Positions 49,593 through 61,632 are shown, counted from the stretch's first letter. The stretch: 64,000 nucleotides of DNA from Tubiluchus corallicola (GCA_030141605.1 JAQGDQ010000140.1:261001-325000), one strand, 5' to 3'. Notes: generated from the letters alone by a model not told the origin. Made by a program: numbers and translations.

Positions 49593-50130
49593 GTAAAATG
49601 ATAATATAATAGTCCCTCATTTTATTTTCCTTAAAGAAATTGCTGAGAAGTGCTGAAAAAAACAAAAACAGAAATCAAGGTGACAATAGTTAAAAAAAAT
49701 ACTAAAGTTTGAAAAAATATTATTAGATTTTTTATCATTAGGTTTATTTATTTATCATTTTAGCATAACACTATAAAATATAAATTATTATAATTACAAA
49801 TTGACAGTGCATTGCAGTGCTATGAGCATAATTAAGTTTTAAGCTAAGCTCAATATGGATGACCATTAATTATGACATAAACAAATAATAAACAACTTAA
49901 TTGGAGCAAAAATTGTTTTTTATTTGTTTTTTAAGTGAAAAGAACAATTAAACATTAATAAAACAGAAAAGTGTCAATACTCGGAGAGGCTAATTGATTT
50001 CAGACTTCAGCTTATATAAATTGCTTGTCAGCAAAATATTAAACATTTACTCAGTGGCATAGCTAAAAATATGACATATTTTTCTAGATAGTCATGATTC
50101 AATAGTTGAAAATTCTTTCAATTTTTCTAG

Positions 50131-50214
50131 CTGAATGATATTTTACTGTACACTGTGCCACATCCCAATGGACAATATAGACTCAGTGCTGCCTTAAGCT
50201 TGACCGGCATGAGG
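50131..50214 (+). CDS. FGD-family Rho exchange factor, next PH-domain exon
   Basis: Acceptor tcaatttttctag; 28 codons in phase with the previous exon; donor GTTTGT. It encodes LNDILLYTVPHPNGQYRLSA, then ALSLTGMR, continuing 'FLFNDvLLYT.P...G.Y.L...LSl.gM.v' of the FGD PH domain. Here the usual FND is LND. The next exon should start with V and supply the end of the PH domain; I could not find it in the 3 kb downstream, where a minus-strand gene sits. Confidence 0.85.
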
Positions 50215-50850
50215 GTTTGTTGACCATTATTCATTTTCATTAATTACTTCTTATTAATGTGTATTGTGAATTTTTTTATTAATTAATAAAGTTGTTTAAC
50301 GGTTGAAATTAGGTTGAAATTACAAGCAGATGTACGAAAAGTTGTTCACACGTTTTTATGTGCAAATGCGACACAAATATGAACTTCTTTCTTGTGTTTG
50401 ACATTCAGGTTCAGATCGAATTTTCCTTATTGACGAAGCCTTACGTTCATTTTGGAGTTACTGTTCACTTGTAGTCTTTCGGTTTGATATATGACTAACT
50501 CACATCACACAGTAGTTCAATGTTCATAGACTCACAGTACATTAATATGTCTGTACTACAAACAGTCTGTGCGTTTTCAATGGGAATAAGATTACAATAG
50601 GAATACCACATTTTTGTTAGTAGGCCTTACATTAGTGTCTGTAACGATGCATTGTGAAACCTAGCCATACTCAGCTAAATTTGGTTCCTGGTTTCTGTAG
50701 GGATTGCTAAGCGATTTGTTTGGCCGTTTAAATGAGAAACGTTAAATTTGGTTGAGTCTAAAATTGCACTAAGCACAGAAATATCACAGATTTGCTAAAC
50801 CAAACAAATGTTACAAAATCACGTAAATGGTTTTGTGACTTGAACTTCCA

Positions 50851-51304
50851 TTATGGCAAACTAGTGGCATTTGTAGCCACATCATAAGATGGCGGTGGAG
50901 GAAGCGATTTACCACTGAACGTAAATCCTTGATCTGTTGTCTCTTTGACATCTGAACCAGGCGCTGATGCTCCGGCACTTAAACCTTGATGTGGTCCACC
51001 GGGCGGATACCCAGGATTCATCTGCATACCATAATTGCCGTATCTTGTGTTGTAGGTATTGTATCCACCAAGGCCAAAGCTTGGCCCTCCGCTGAAGGTA
51101 TTGTGACTGACTACAGTTGTACCGTGGTTGTATCCGTTTCGGTAGACCGAGGAGACTGGCCCATTATGGGCGTAACCCCTGTTTGTAATTACTGTGACTC
51201 GCCTGTTGGATTTTCTGTAGAACAGGAGGATTAATCCAATGATTAAAAGGATAGCTCCAACACTATACAGAAGAACTTCTCCCAAGTAGTAGTACACAAT
51301 AGCA
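50851..51304 (-). CDS. Two-pass membrane protein with PPxY tail, last exon
   Basis: The acceptor TTTGTTTATTTCAG leaves one base that completes AGT (Ser) with the phase-2 end of exon 53079-53269. The exon encodes AIVYYYLGEVLLYSVGAILL and more hydrophobic residues (second membrane segment), a basic stop-transfer FYRKSNRR, and a Gly/Tyr/Asn/Pro-rich tail. The end is LPPPPSYDVATNATSLP and a TAA. PPSY is a PPxY motif, the ligand of WW domains in NEDD4-type ubiquitin ligases and YAP-like proteins. With the upstream exon the protein has about 209 residues. The family is not recognised; topology and motif suggest a small trafficking or adaptor membrane protein. The open frame extending to 51459 is intron read-through. 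Confidence 0.8.
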
Positions 51305-53078
51305 CTGAAATAAACAAGTGAAAGCAAAAGTAAAAACCAGCTGTGCGATAGCGTTAACAAATGACTAATTAATAACAAGTAGCACAATGAAGAAAAAACA
51401 CGATGATTCAGTACAGCACTCTGGACTATCTTCAAATCAAAAAGAAGTGGCACAAGCACAACATTTTTTGGATTTTGTAATAAACACGTTCACTGCAAAC
51501 CACAGAAAATATCACACAGGAGAGAACACAATCGGGGAAAAACACAAAGCTTGCTAGAGTTTTTATCCGCGCTGAACTCTTTTGCTGGTGTTTTCTTGTG
51601 ATTGTGTTCCTTAACGCGTGTGGGTATTTTCTGCAGTGTTCAGTGTGCTTTTCCAAAAAATATTATTTAATGATTGCTTGTGCTTTTTTTGTTTGATACA
51701 AAATTATGCAGAAACAAGCCAGAGTAATTGTGTCGATTCTTATCATTAAGAGTTATCCCTATGTTATTAAAACCGGATCGTGTTCAGTTGTTGTGCAATT
51801 TAGTTTTGGGCAAGTTTAGTATTCATACTGGGCCCAGATTGTAGACCTAAAGTGTTTGTGTGTAGGAAGTAGAGGAAATGCAAAACACGCCCTCGCATTA
51901 ACTTGTAATAATAAAATTATCCGCGTAATAAAGTAACTCGTAAAAATGAGCTAAATAGTGAAGTTTATTCATTTTATTGCCTCATTAGAATATGAATACT
52001 TGTAGTAAAAAGTTGAGTTCTTTCTCAAATTACATTTAACACATTGACAACTTTTAGTAACAGTTCTTTTTTCACTTCACATTATTACTAGCTAGAAGAA
52101 AGAAAGGCAATTCGTCAATTTATCACTGCCTTCTATTCCTTAAAACGTAGTAACAGTTCTGTTTTCACTTCACATTATTACTAGCTAGAAGAAAGAAAGG
52201 CAATTCGTCAATTTATCACTGCCTTCTATTCCTTAAAACGTAGTAACAGTTCTTTTTTCACTTCACATTATTACTAGCTAGAAGAAAGAAAGGCAATTCG
52301 TCAATTTATCACTGCCTTCTATTCCTTAAAACGATCCGTATTCTCCTGCCTACTACTACTACGCTCATTTCCATTTTTTGTAATTGCCAATCGATGGCAG
52401 CACAAGCTTATACTTGTATATTATGGCTCCAGCTTCAATTGGCTGTTAATAAGATCGACTGGGTATTATAAATTAACGTTAAACACAGTATAACACGAGC
52501 TATTTATAATTATTTTTAAGTACATGTACTGATGTGAAGATGTTGTTTTAACTCTACTAATGTTAAAACATTAAGCTGTTTTTAATAGTACGAAAATCAC
52601 AGAGTCATAACATTCAAACACTCGTAACGTCTCTTTATTTTTTAAGGAAAATGCATCTTCAAAACGCCGTCACGGACTTAAAATAAAAAAAAACAACTTA
52701 TAGTCACCTATAGTATACTGTGGTCAATAATAGTTACGTAGTGTTACTATATTACACTCAAGTAATATTTTGTTACATGATTTAACACCCAACTGCATTA
52801 CTTAACAGTTATTTATCAGTATAATGTTATTTCTGCTGCACCGTTTCTCTTGGATTCACCATGTAGCAACTTAAGTACTATACATTTTTAATTTTTCCTC
52901 ATTTTTGTGCAGATTTACTGTTCTAAGCTTTCGGAACTTTGACCCTCGAGTCAACATCGAGGTTGGATTAGGCGCAAAAGGTGGTGCAAAGATGACAAGT
53001 GTCTACTACTCAGATACATTAAAATATTTTTAAATATTAAAATATAAAAACAATCTTAGTTTTTAGTAGGTAACCAAC
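51305..53078 (-). other. Intron of the two-pass membrane protein gene
   Basis: 1.77-kb phase-2 intron. It contains a 3 x 93 bp tandem repeat and a weak plus-strand open stretch at about 52914-53030 that I do not accept as an exon. Confidence 0.7.
52055..52333. repeat. 93-bp tandem repeat, three near-identical copies
   Basis: Starts at 52055, 52148 and 52241 (tagtaacagttcttttttca...), ending in ttccttaaaacg. The copies differ at about one base, so the expansion is recent. Confidence 0.95.
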
Positions 53079-53269
53079 CTGAAATTTAAAACAACCATAG
53101 CACTGGTAAATAGAGCAGACATGATGATGCCTCCAACAAATGACAAAGAGCCAAGTACCAAGAGTACAATAGCAATCATCCGTTTCTTATGCTCTTTTGT
53201 CTTCAGTGCAGCTTCATTACTCTGCGGAAGAGGTGCTGTTTCCACGGGAACCATGACAGCAAAATTTTG
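53079..53269 (-). CDS. Two-pass membrane protein with PPxY tail, first coding exon
   Basis: Acceptor ACTGTCTGTTTCAG, then QNFAVMVPVETAPLPQSNEA, a charged KTKEHKKR stretch and a membrane segment IAIVLLVLGSLSFVGGIIMS. The donor after AATTTCAG is GTTGGT, phase 2. The ATG at 53254 is the likely start because the N-terminus would then be short, polar and cytosolic. The acceptor shows that at least one more 5' exon exists. If that exon is coding, the protein is longer. A possible partner near 54.95 kb on minus (APTVIQPPMQQSS) is Pro/Gln-rich but unproved. Confidence 0.75.
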
Positions 53270-53499
53270 CTGAAACAGACAGTATTAATAGTAACCGTTA
53301 GTAAACGGTAACCCGATTGGTCAGTGTGTTCATCAAGGGCTGTAATGCTTCACTCAGTTTCTGAGATTGAATACAATGCAAAAATTTAATCTCAGAACCT
53401 TGAAGCTATGTAACTGTAAACTACGTTAATTGTAAACCTACAGCTAAGTAAATTTTAATACCGAATTTGAACCGTAGGAAATGTGAAAAGTTGTAATAT

Positions 53500-53580
53500 A
53501 GCCTGGATTTGAACCAGGGACTTTCTGCCTACAGAGCAGGCGCCTTGAACAAACAAACCACCATATTCCTCAGTGATCAA
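53500..53580 (-). repeat. tRNA-like SINE head or degenerate tRNA
   Basis: On minus, GGTTCAAATCCAGGC is a good B box, and CCTGCTCTGTAGGCAG resembles an anticodon arm with TGT. The A-box side (ATATGGTGGTTTG) is poor and the loop lacks the invariant T33. A functional tRNA is unlikely. Confidence 0.4.
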
Positions 53581-53582
53581 CG

Positions 53583-55665
53583 CTCTCCATGGTTCACCTC
53601 TTATAACTGACCGACCAAATTCAGTGTTTCGAATCTTCATATACTATAAAGTCAGTTTAGCTAATTGGATTAAGACATGTATTAGTTAATTTAATAATTC
53701 TTGGCAGTTTCAAATCCTATTAATGACTATTAACCTGACTTCACTTAGGCGTTCCTTAAACGATCTTAACATACTCGTGTTATTAACGACAACGCATCAT
53801 CAACGGAGCAAAAAGAGCGAAGACTGATTCTGCACATCAACAGGAAAACAGCTAACTTAAGGTATTCACTGTTGAATAGCCTTACAACACAGGACACATT
53901 CTCACAGTTTGCACATTTTCAAAGCTTAAGACACGGCCAAAATTCCGTTACGTGTAGAGGGTTTCATTTGATCCATGGTTAAAAATTATCCGTCCTCATT
54001 GATACCTGCATAAAAGTGAAGACAGAAATCTGCACGTTTTGACTCCGAAAGTAGCAACATGTTTGGAGATTTTTATGATGAAAAGTTTTCAGTATCTGTA
54101 AAGTTCGATCACAAGCATTTGTTATTACTGAAGCATTTGCTGAAATTGTTCAATTGTGGTGCTTTTACTGGCCTTGATTTCGAAAATTTGCCGCAGTTAA
54201 TGTAATAAAAGAATAAAAGCAAGGACAGTCACTCATGCTTAGAAAAACTTTCTTGAACTAACAAGATTTAAAGATGTCTCGAAAAACACATTTTCCTGTG
54301 GCAATATTATAGCATCGAGCTAGCAACTAAAGTACCTGCACAAACCATCATGAATACATATCCATGGCAATATACTTGACATTTTCCACCTGATGTTGTC
54401 CCATTTGGTGAAATAATTTATTTCGTGCAAGTTCTGGATTATGTACTACAATGTGTCATGCGACCTGCCTTTCAAATGACTAGATAACCAAGCAAGGAGA
54501 ACATAATGAGAAAGATCAGGACGCCAGAAATTGAAAACCTGGGTAAAGTAATACTATCTACTTTATATTTGATGAAAATCGGTAATTCTTGATTGTGAAA
54601 TAACCCAAATAGAACTGAGAAAGGTCACAAAAATTACCCTATAAACTGCTAATTGAGATTACCCTCACATGGTTGGGGGAAGTACACCCAGCAACCTACC
54701 ACGGATTGACAAGATAGATTTCACATGTATACATACCTGGTTAGACTATAAAAACACTTCTCTATTTTACGATTAGTAAGCTTGTAAAATTCTCTATGCC
54801 ACAAACGCAACCTACATTTTTGCACTGTTACTACATAAATGGACCGTACCATAGACGTAATTGCTTTTATCATAACAAACCAGCAGTCACAACTTGAATG
54901 TGGACATTGATGTTTAGTAGTCATGGTAGAAGTAAAATCAATTGCTTTGCTCTTGGTAACTACAGACGACTGTTGCATTGGTGGCTGTATGACAGTTGGT
55001 GCTACCGCTTACATGTTTCCCTAATTAAATATCTATACAATAATAGGAAGAATAATTGTTGCAAACACTCTAGCCATGGCTTGATTTATGCCAGGGTAGC
55101 CCGAACCACGTTGAGTTCGGGAGCCCTCAACATAGAAACTGAATTGCATTAATTTATTAATTAAATTAAATGACGTAAAAAGTAAACTAAAGTTAATAAT
55201 AAAAAAATAGAAGTTAGATTAGATTTCGAAGAAGACATATTTTGATTTTACTATTCTCGGTTTCATTAACGTTAAGAATAATTTTAACTACATTTTTAGT
55301 TTCTAATAATTATAAGTCAGAGTGTAATCAAACAATCAAATTATAGATGATCAGGTAAGATATGATTGAAGTGTTTTGATTCAAATTTCTTGACGTAAAT
55401 ACAAATAGGCCTAATAATGATTCACATGGAATTCACAAATACCAGCATAAATTATTTTCCACTAATATTTTACAGCTATGATAATGCATCTCAAAGTAAA
55501 CAATGATTACAAACAATCCGTAAACAGTACTTACAAACAGTAAACAGTACAAAAACTAAACTGTGTTCTTATTATCACTGCTGAAAATGTTGAAGCAGGT
55601 CTTTTAGTTTCATTATTAAAACTCAGCTATTATAACTGAGCTATTATAACTCAGATCATGTAGGG

Positions 55666-55670
<5 letters not shown>
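53583..55670. other. Noncoding stretch upstream of the membrane protein gene
   Basis: No exon I can support. On minus, about 54995-54955 reads APTVIQPPMQQSSVV between AG- and GT-like sites and might be a 5' exon of the PPxY protein gene; this is a guess from composition. Confidence 0.3.

Positions 55671-55715
<45 letters not shown>
55671..55715. repeat. (AT)n microsatellite
   Basis: About 45 bp of uninterrupted at dinucleotides. Confidence 0.95.
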
Positions 55716-55718
<3 letters not shown>

Positions 55719-55857
55719 GTAGAAGAAAGTCTGCATTGGCTCTCACTTCCGGAAGGTCAAGCAATGTACTGTAAATGTACAAAAAACATGATTTAGGGTA
55801 AAATCAAAACTGTTTAAATGAAAAACTGAACTGTATTGCGAAGGAATGTTACGTTTA

Positions 55858-56232
55858 TTATGCATTTTCCATTACATTTATAGACCTCATATTTGTCCAT
55901 GATTTCAAGTGTTTTTTGCGTTCTTTTTTTAACCAATGTTCTTGCAATGCAAACTGTAAGAACAGTAACCGAAGCGTTGGTCGCTCAAACAGTTTTTTTG
56001 CCGATAGATGGAGATATTGCTTTCTGTTTTCTAAATATATAGGTACTCAACTGTTTTCTGGAGTACCCATACATGCTCTGCGTAAATTGTTTTCTACTGT
56101 TTTAATGCTATCATCAGGGCACTGTACTATACAACATGCTGCAACCGAAAACATCATTCTCTGGGAATCTCTGTCGTCTCCCAAAATCACAAGGATTATC
56201 CTTGATATTGAGCCGGATTCCGCCATAACCAT
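55858..56232 (-). pseudogene. 125-codon ORF interrupted by one in-frame TGA, unknown
   Basis: From ATG 56232 (or the better MAESGS start at 56226) the frame encodes MAESGSISRIILVILGDDRD, then QRMMFSVAACCIV and NNLRRACMGTPENS, and meets TGA at 56047-56049. It continues in the same frame with YLENRKQYLHLSAKKLFERP, FLQFALQEHWLKKERKKHLK and a TAA that overlaps an AATAAA hexamer (55854-55859). Explanations: a nonsense pseudogene, a very short intron skipping the TGA, or recoding. No clear SECIS-like structure was seen downstream. The plus strand is also open here (113 codons from 55916), so chance cannot be excluded. No family recognised. Confidence 0.35.
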
Positions 56233-56257
56233 TCACTTAAATTACTCATTCCCTTAG

Positions 56258-56990
56258 TGTACAAAATTTAAATTCTGCTGATGTTCATCAATAATAATTG
56301 ATTTTCTGATAATTCATTATGGATGATCTTAATTCCAGGATTGTTAAGTGAAGGAATGCAAGTTTAATATCTTAGAATATAAAACTACGAGTCATCATAT
56401 TGTGATAGGAAACTGACCTATGGGCGACTTGTAATGCCTTACCAGTCTTTTCAGCACTTTCAGCTTCCTGGTTTCGATTTTTAATTTCCTTCTTTCGTTC
56501 ACATTGATTTTGTCATAAAAAAACTTAATGAATTAATTAATATGAGTTTATTCCACTATAGGTTAGCAGCTACATTGTAATAAATCGTTGGCAATTTCGT
56601 GTATGAAAAATGTATGAAAATTACTTGACATTTCGAAATTAAGAGAATAGCTTTTGTTGCTGCATTGAAAAAGAAAAATAATATTGTAATACATGTTTGA
56701 ATAGAAAGTAATAAAGTAAATGTAAAATTCTTCGAATTTGTTTAGTGTTCCGTAAGTCTCTTTCTTCATAATTTTTAAGGCCAAGCAGAAATTTAATAAA
56801 TTTTTCCGTGTCATAAATTTTTTTGACATTGATGAATATAAAAATACATTGTTGTGTTTTGTAAAAAAAAAGTTAGCATGTTGTTCAACACCTAACAAGA
56901 GCACTGGAAGCCAAAAATGAAAGTTTAAACAAACGTTTGGAGTGAATAATCAGAATACGCCTTATAGTGGAGTACGGGAGGAGAGATTTA
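56258..56990. other. AT-rich stretch before the LRIG-like promoter
   Basis: No gene supported. The minus open frame at 56563-56904 is low-complexity and has no recognisable domain. Confidence 0.4.
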
Positions 56991-57333
56991 TTTTCGGCGC
57001 CGAATGGCTACGTTTTTCATCTTTAGATGGCGCCACGCACAACAGTTCCCGACATTGTATTTTTCTGCGCGTGCGCATTGAGCGTTAGATGTGTAGAAAA
57101 CCGAGCTTCAAGCTACAGTATGAATAGTGTGCGTCTTTCTACTGTTGTGATAAAGGGATGAATATTTTCTTTGCGAATTTTGCGTAGAGTGTTCCAAAAC
57201 TGAAATACACAGTGACTCAGTGTAATAAACTGAGAATGTGACGACGTAAAATTAGCTTTGTTGGCGTTAATATGGACTTGTGACCGTGAAAAACTTAGGA
57301 ACATTCTTCTTGGCTTAAGTGAAAGGCTCCAAA
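56990..57333 (+). promoter_or_regulatory. Promoter and 5' UTR of the LRIG-like gene
   Basis: A CpG-containing patch (ttcggcgccgaatgg, gatggcgccacgc, ctgcgcgtgcgcattg) stands out in an AT-rich neighbourhood about 250-340 bp before the ATG. TGCGCGTGCGCA at 57066-57077 differs by one base from the palindromic NRF1 site. No TATA box is obvious, as expected for such promoters. The transcription start is not fixed. Confidence 0.5.
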
Positions 57334-57512
57334 ATGGCGGCGTGGTACTTGGCTTTGGCGTTAATTTTGTCCAGTTTAATGACTAAATGTTTTTCTGAAA
57401 GGCAGAGTATACGGTGTCCAGAAATTTGTACGTGCTTGGGCTCGCTAGTTGACTGTAGTAAAAGAGGATTAACACGAATACCAGAGCGTTTACCAGTTTG
57501 GACTCAAGTTTT
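57334..57512 (+). CDS. LRIG-like leucine-rich repeat receptor, exon 1
   Basis: The ATG at 57334 has a strong context (ccaaaATGGcgg). It encodes a signal peptide (MAAWYLALALILSSLMTKCF), then CPEICTCLGSLVDCSKRGLT and RIPERLPVWTQVL, which is an LRR N-terminal cap with the C-X3-C-X-C-X6-C spacing and the start of the first LRR. 'L.CS...L..iPe.LP.WT..L.LS' is the pattern of LRIG proteins, single-pass receptors with LRRs and three Ig domains that modulate growth-factor receptors. The exon ends in phase 2 at GTAAGT inside the LRR leucine codon, a usual place for LRR introns. Later exons lie right of the window, so another LRR receptor remains possible. Confidence 0.78.
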
Positions 57513-59624
57513 GTAAGTTTCTTCTTAATACAGTAAACTAAGGGATCACAAAAGTGCGTTATTTTTAGGGTAACATTTTGCAGCTAATTCGAAAAAATTG
57601 TGTAGACACTTTATAACTTAGATCTATGAATATTTTTGCTTTGTGTTTTCTTAGGACCGTGGGAAATTCAAATTTCTGGTTTTTAAGACATCGAGGCCTG
57701 TACGATTATGACAATTCAATTTAGTGTATTGCACAAATGTGATAGCATCAGTTGAGATATTAAATCTAGTAATACATGGATGACCCCCTCCCAGACTCGG
57801 TCCTGATAATAGTATTCAAAGTTGATGATTAGTCACACTTTGTAATGTTGTTTGTTGTACAGGAGTTTGCTGTAATATGGGCAGTTTAAGGGAGTGAGTG
57901 TTTGCATGCACAGTTAAAGATGTTTGAGTACCAAAACTTCACGTTTGTGGTTATCATATTATGAAATGAATTATGATTAGGTCTAACTATGCCAGGTAGA
58001 ACAAATTTGCTTTAGGTTAGTTAATGAACAAATAGTGTGTGTCATTCACATTTTTCAGCACCACCTCTCTGTCAATTAAATATGTTTAGGTTAATTGTCA
58101 TATTTGTATAGGCCTACGTACATCTGTATGCTTCATGTAGTAGATAAAGGTACATTATTTGTTTTAGGCATATTTTGAATATTGTTATGGATTTACTGTT
58201 TTGTTGCTTAACAATGATTTGTTTTACGTTGATGCTAAATAGACAAGTTCCTGAAGTTTGCAAATTTTGCTGTTTCGATTAACTAGTATAAAATTTGCTA
58301 GGTCTACGTGTTTTAGTTCGTAATTGGCAGTATAATATCTGTCATCGAGTCACTCATTCAAATTTTGTTATCACTTTTCTGATTACACCCATTAAGTTTT
58401 CTGATGTGCAACTTTGACTAATTTGGATATGTAGGCTCTGCACTTTTTAAATTTCTGCTTAGTTCCTATAAGTGGAGTTGCCTTAGTTCTGGACGAATTC
58501 TTTGCTTTATTTTCTGCACATGTTTTGGGTTTTGCTATGTATTCCAGATCGAATAATCAGTTTTATTAGCCCCACTGAGAGCACAGAGCTACTTTTTCAG
58601 TTTTTTCATCATTCCGTAAACACATGTCGAATGTTACCTAACACTAAACAGGGCTGACAAAACACGGGACGTGTTGTTTTTATTATAATAATGTTTATTC
58701 GGTCCGTTGTGTAAATAATTATCCTGCACTGCAAATTTTTTGGAATGCATTGATTGGACGTGATAGTGGTGCGAAGTCAACCACGTGACAGAATAGAAAA
58801 ATATCTCAACTCCGCAAGTAGATATTTGGGTTAATTTGACGTTAAAAAATTATTAAACAAGCAGGAATACATCTATGTTTAACCATGTCCAATATGGGGC
58901 TTTGTTAATATGCTGTACTAAGTTATATACCGATAGATGTTACAGGCATTGTGTCATGCTCCAAAACAATACTGTATAGTCTTTGTAAATTAAGAAAATC
59001 TGCATAATCTGCAAACTTAATTCAAACTAAGGGACATAAGACCAACTAGTCAAAGTTCATAGATGTGCTTCATAATAGCTTGTAAAACAATCTGTTGCTT
59101 AAAAAAATTGCCTGTTAGTTGAGGCCTGTTTATATGCAAATTTAAGAGATCGGTTTTTTGTCAAATAGCATTTTATCACTAGCACGTCTAACTGCAGAGT
59201 GTGTCTTTTTACAACAGTTTACTATTTAAGTAATTTCTTGTTCAGGGTGCAGTAAGAAAATTTCTGCCTCTAGGAAAGAAATGTAAAAGTAATTACATTA
59301 TAAAGTCTACATACTCTGCTACTATACATAGTATATAAATATAAAACTTTGAGAAATAGTTCAGAATTTACACATTCAAAATTTATACTGTCACTCAGGT
59401 TTCAGTTAATTTTTTACTGGTATTTGTAATTTGTTATCTATCTACCTCTAATCTTAATTTGCATACTGTATGTGCAAATTTTTGAAGTTTAGTCTGATTA
59501 GTCATAGGGTTTCATCCAATTTCTAATTTATTCGGTCAGTGACTTTTACATTTTATTACAAATAATTGTAGTCCATATATAGTTTATACTTTAATAACGT
59601 GGTCACGAGCAAGCCTTTAACTAT

Positions 59625-59672
59625 ATATGTATATTATACATATATATATGTGTGTGTGTATATATATATATG
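59625..59672. repeat. (TA)n/(TG)n microsatellite
   Basis: Mixed tatatatgtatat, tgtgtgtg and tatatata runs. Confidence 0.85.
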
Positions 59673-60000
59673 CATTCACACAACCGCTGTCTTACAGTTG
59701 CGCGATTTACATCACGTTTTATTAAATCATAATGGTCTGAATGAAAGGACTACTTTCAGTAAGGTTCATTTGTTTTGATGAATTGTTTCAATGTGATCAG
59801 ACATGCATAAAAGGCAAACTTCTGATTTAATTTAGTCTTACCAGGGCTTATTAAACACTGCAGTTCCTGGCCCTCTCTTACGTTCGTGCGCGGCTAGTTA
59901 TTGATCTGCTAGTTTATACAATGTATAATGATCAGCACTTTAATGATCAACGCAGTGTACGAGTCGCTATTTTTCACTCTCCATCAAGTTCTAATGAACT

Positions 60001-60072
60001 GTGCGTGTCATACACGGAGTTGGACAGGGGGCGTTCTTAGGCCCTGCATTATTCCACCGAACCTGGGACTGA
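60001..60072 (+). pseudogene. Short RT-like fragment
   Basis: One frame reads RVIHGVGQGAFLGPALF and then a stop, similar to the 'GvpQGsvLGPlLF' motif B of non-LTR reverse transcriptases. Only this motif is present, so the assignment is tentative. Confidence 0.4.
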
Positions 60073-61612
60073 CATCTTAAAAACGCTGATTAATGTTTTG
60101 TTTACCATCATGCTGGGGCAATCCGTTTATCCGGGACGGATTTTAGTTGGCAGACACCTCTAGAGGCGCCAAAAATTGAAAACATTTAATTAACTGCAGA
60201 CTGCACCTGCTTAATAACAGTGGGCAGCTTTATGATACTGATGTTGATAAGGTAGTTAAATATCATTAATCATGTTAATATATAGCTAGAAATTGGCTAA
60301 AAAATATACTAAATGCCCAAGGGCTAACTGCATTAACAGTCAATCTAATGTTACGGTATCTTTTTATGTTGTAAGAGAGTCAAACTTTGCAGAGTTTTGT
60401 GCTTTTTTCGAGTTAACAAGTGGATGTTTTTTAATTTTACGATTTTTAAAAGTGACTTGAACTGAAGATAGAGGTTTTAATCATTTTTGTATGTTAGTGA
60501 TCATCAAGGTTGTGGAAGTGCGGGACATTCACCAAGTTGTGATCATGACATATTAAAACGATTTTGCTTTGCCAAATATCCTACACTGTACGTTAAGTTT
60601 AACAGCCTTTTAGCATAAAGTTGTAGAAACTGTTTACTTTTATTCACAAGTTTTGTTTACACCCATAACACTTAGCTAGCCTCGTTGCACTGATAAATCT
60701 AAGATGAAGTGTTTGACTCGTGAAGGCGCTGTATACCTGTGCATTTAATTCATTTGTAGACCTATTCAGCCTGCTGCAGGGCTTACAGTCTTACACCTGG
60801 ATGTGTAGCATACTCAATACAACCTAATTATATCTCGCCTGAGAACTGTACAATATGCCCTGGATTATATTAAGCACTTTCATTGTACAGAGCCAACACT
60901 CGCCCTTTCTTAATGTAGGCCCGTAATCCAGTCTCGAGTGAGGGCAGGGGCTTTGCCCAGCCTCTTGAAATTACTTAGCAACCAGGGTGATAACGAGTGA
61001 TGTAGTATAGGTAGCAACAAGGTGGTAAGAAGGGTTTAATCAGGTTTTACCTGCATAACAATACAGGTACATGTTGTTGAAATGTTTGTATATGCCAATA
61101 ATACAGGTACCTGATTGTCCAGTTGTATTCACAGCTGTGAGAAATAAACTTTTATTTTATGTGGAACTCTTTTGTCGTTAATCTTTAACCCAAACTCGGA
61201 GGTGGAGACTTAACTTCAAATTTTTTGACGCTCGGTATTACGATTTGCAATTTTACATGACGAAACTGTATCACTTTCTACAAGCATTAGGGAATTCTCG
61301 GAAATTCTTGATTCACTCTTATTTTGTACAATCATTGTCTTAGACGTAGAAACGTACTTTTTTGTTACTGGATCATGCTCTGTAGTTCTTGCAACTCAAG
61401 CCTTGCTGTTCTTGCTCGCTGCGTGCTACACGTGTACACGTTCTTGTGTGCGTTGTATCACGGTTTTGTGTATTTTTGTTAAGCAGTATTTACACTTGTC
61501 AGCTATAGACTATTTGCTGATCAACAAGTTGTACATGTTTGGGTACACCTCGCGCAACACATACTGATAAAATGATCCTTTATATATGCTGACAGATAGT
61601 ATACCATTCTTA

Positions 61613-61632
61613 TGTGTGTGTGTGTGTGTGCG
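61613..61632. repeat. (TG)n microsatellite
   Basis: About 20 bp of tg dinucleotides followed by a T run. Confidence 0.85.

Noticed and set aside
51305-51459. N-terminal extension of the PPxY protein from an ATG at 51459
   Set aside because: An acceptor at 51305 joins in exact phase to the upstream exon with a first membrane segment; the extension is intron.
52914-53036. Plus-strand exon (FTVLSFRNFDPRVNIEVGLG...) as the next FGD exon
   Set aside because: It has a good-looking acceptor (tttttgtgcag), but its open phase does not fit the phase-0 end at 50214, it does not resemble the end of a PH domain, and it has no donor before the stop.
53500-53580. Functional tRNA gene
   Set aside because: The B box is good, but the A box and anticodon loop do not meet tRNA rules; more likely SINE-derived.
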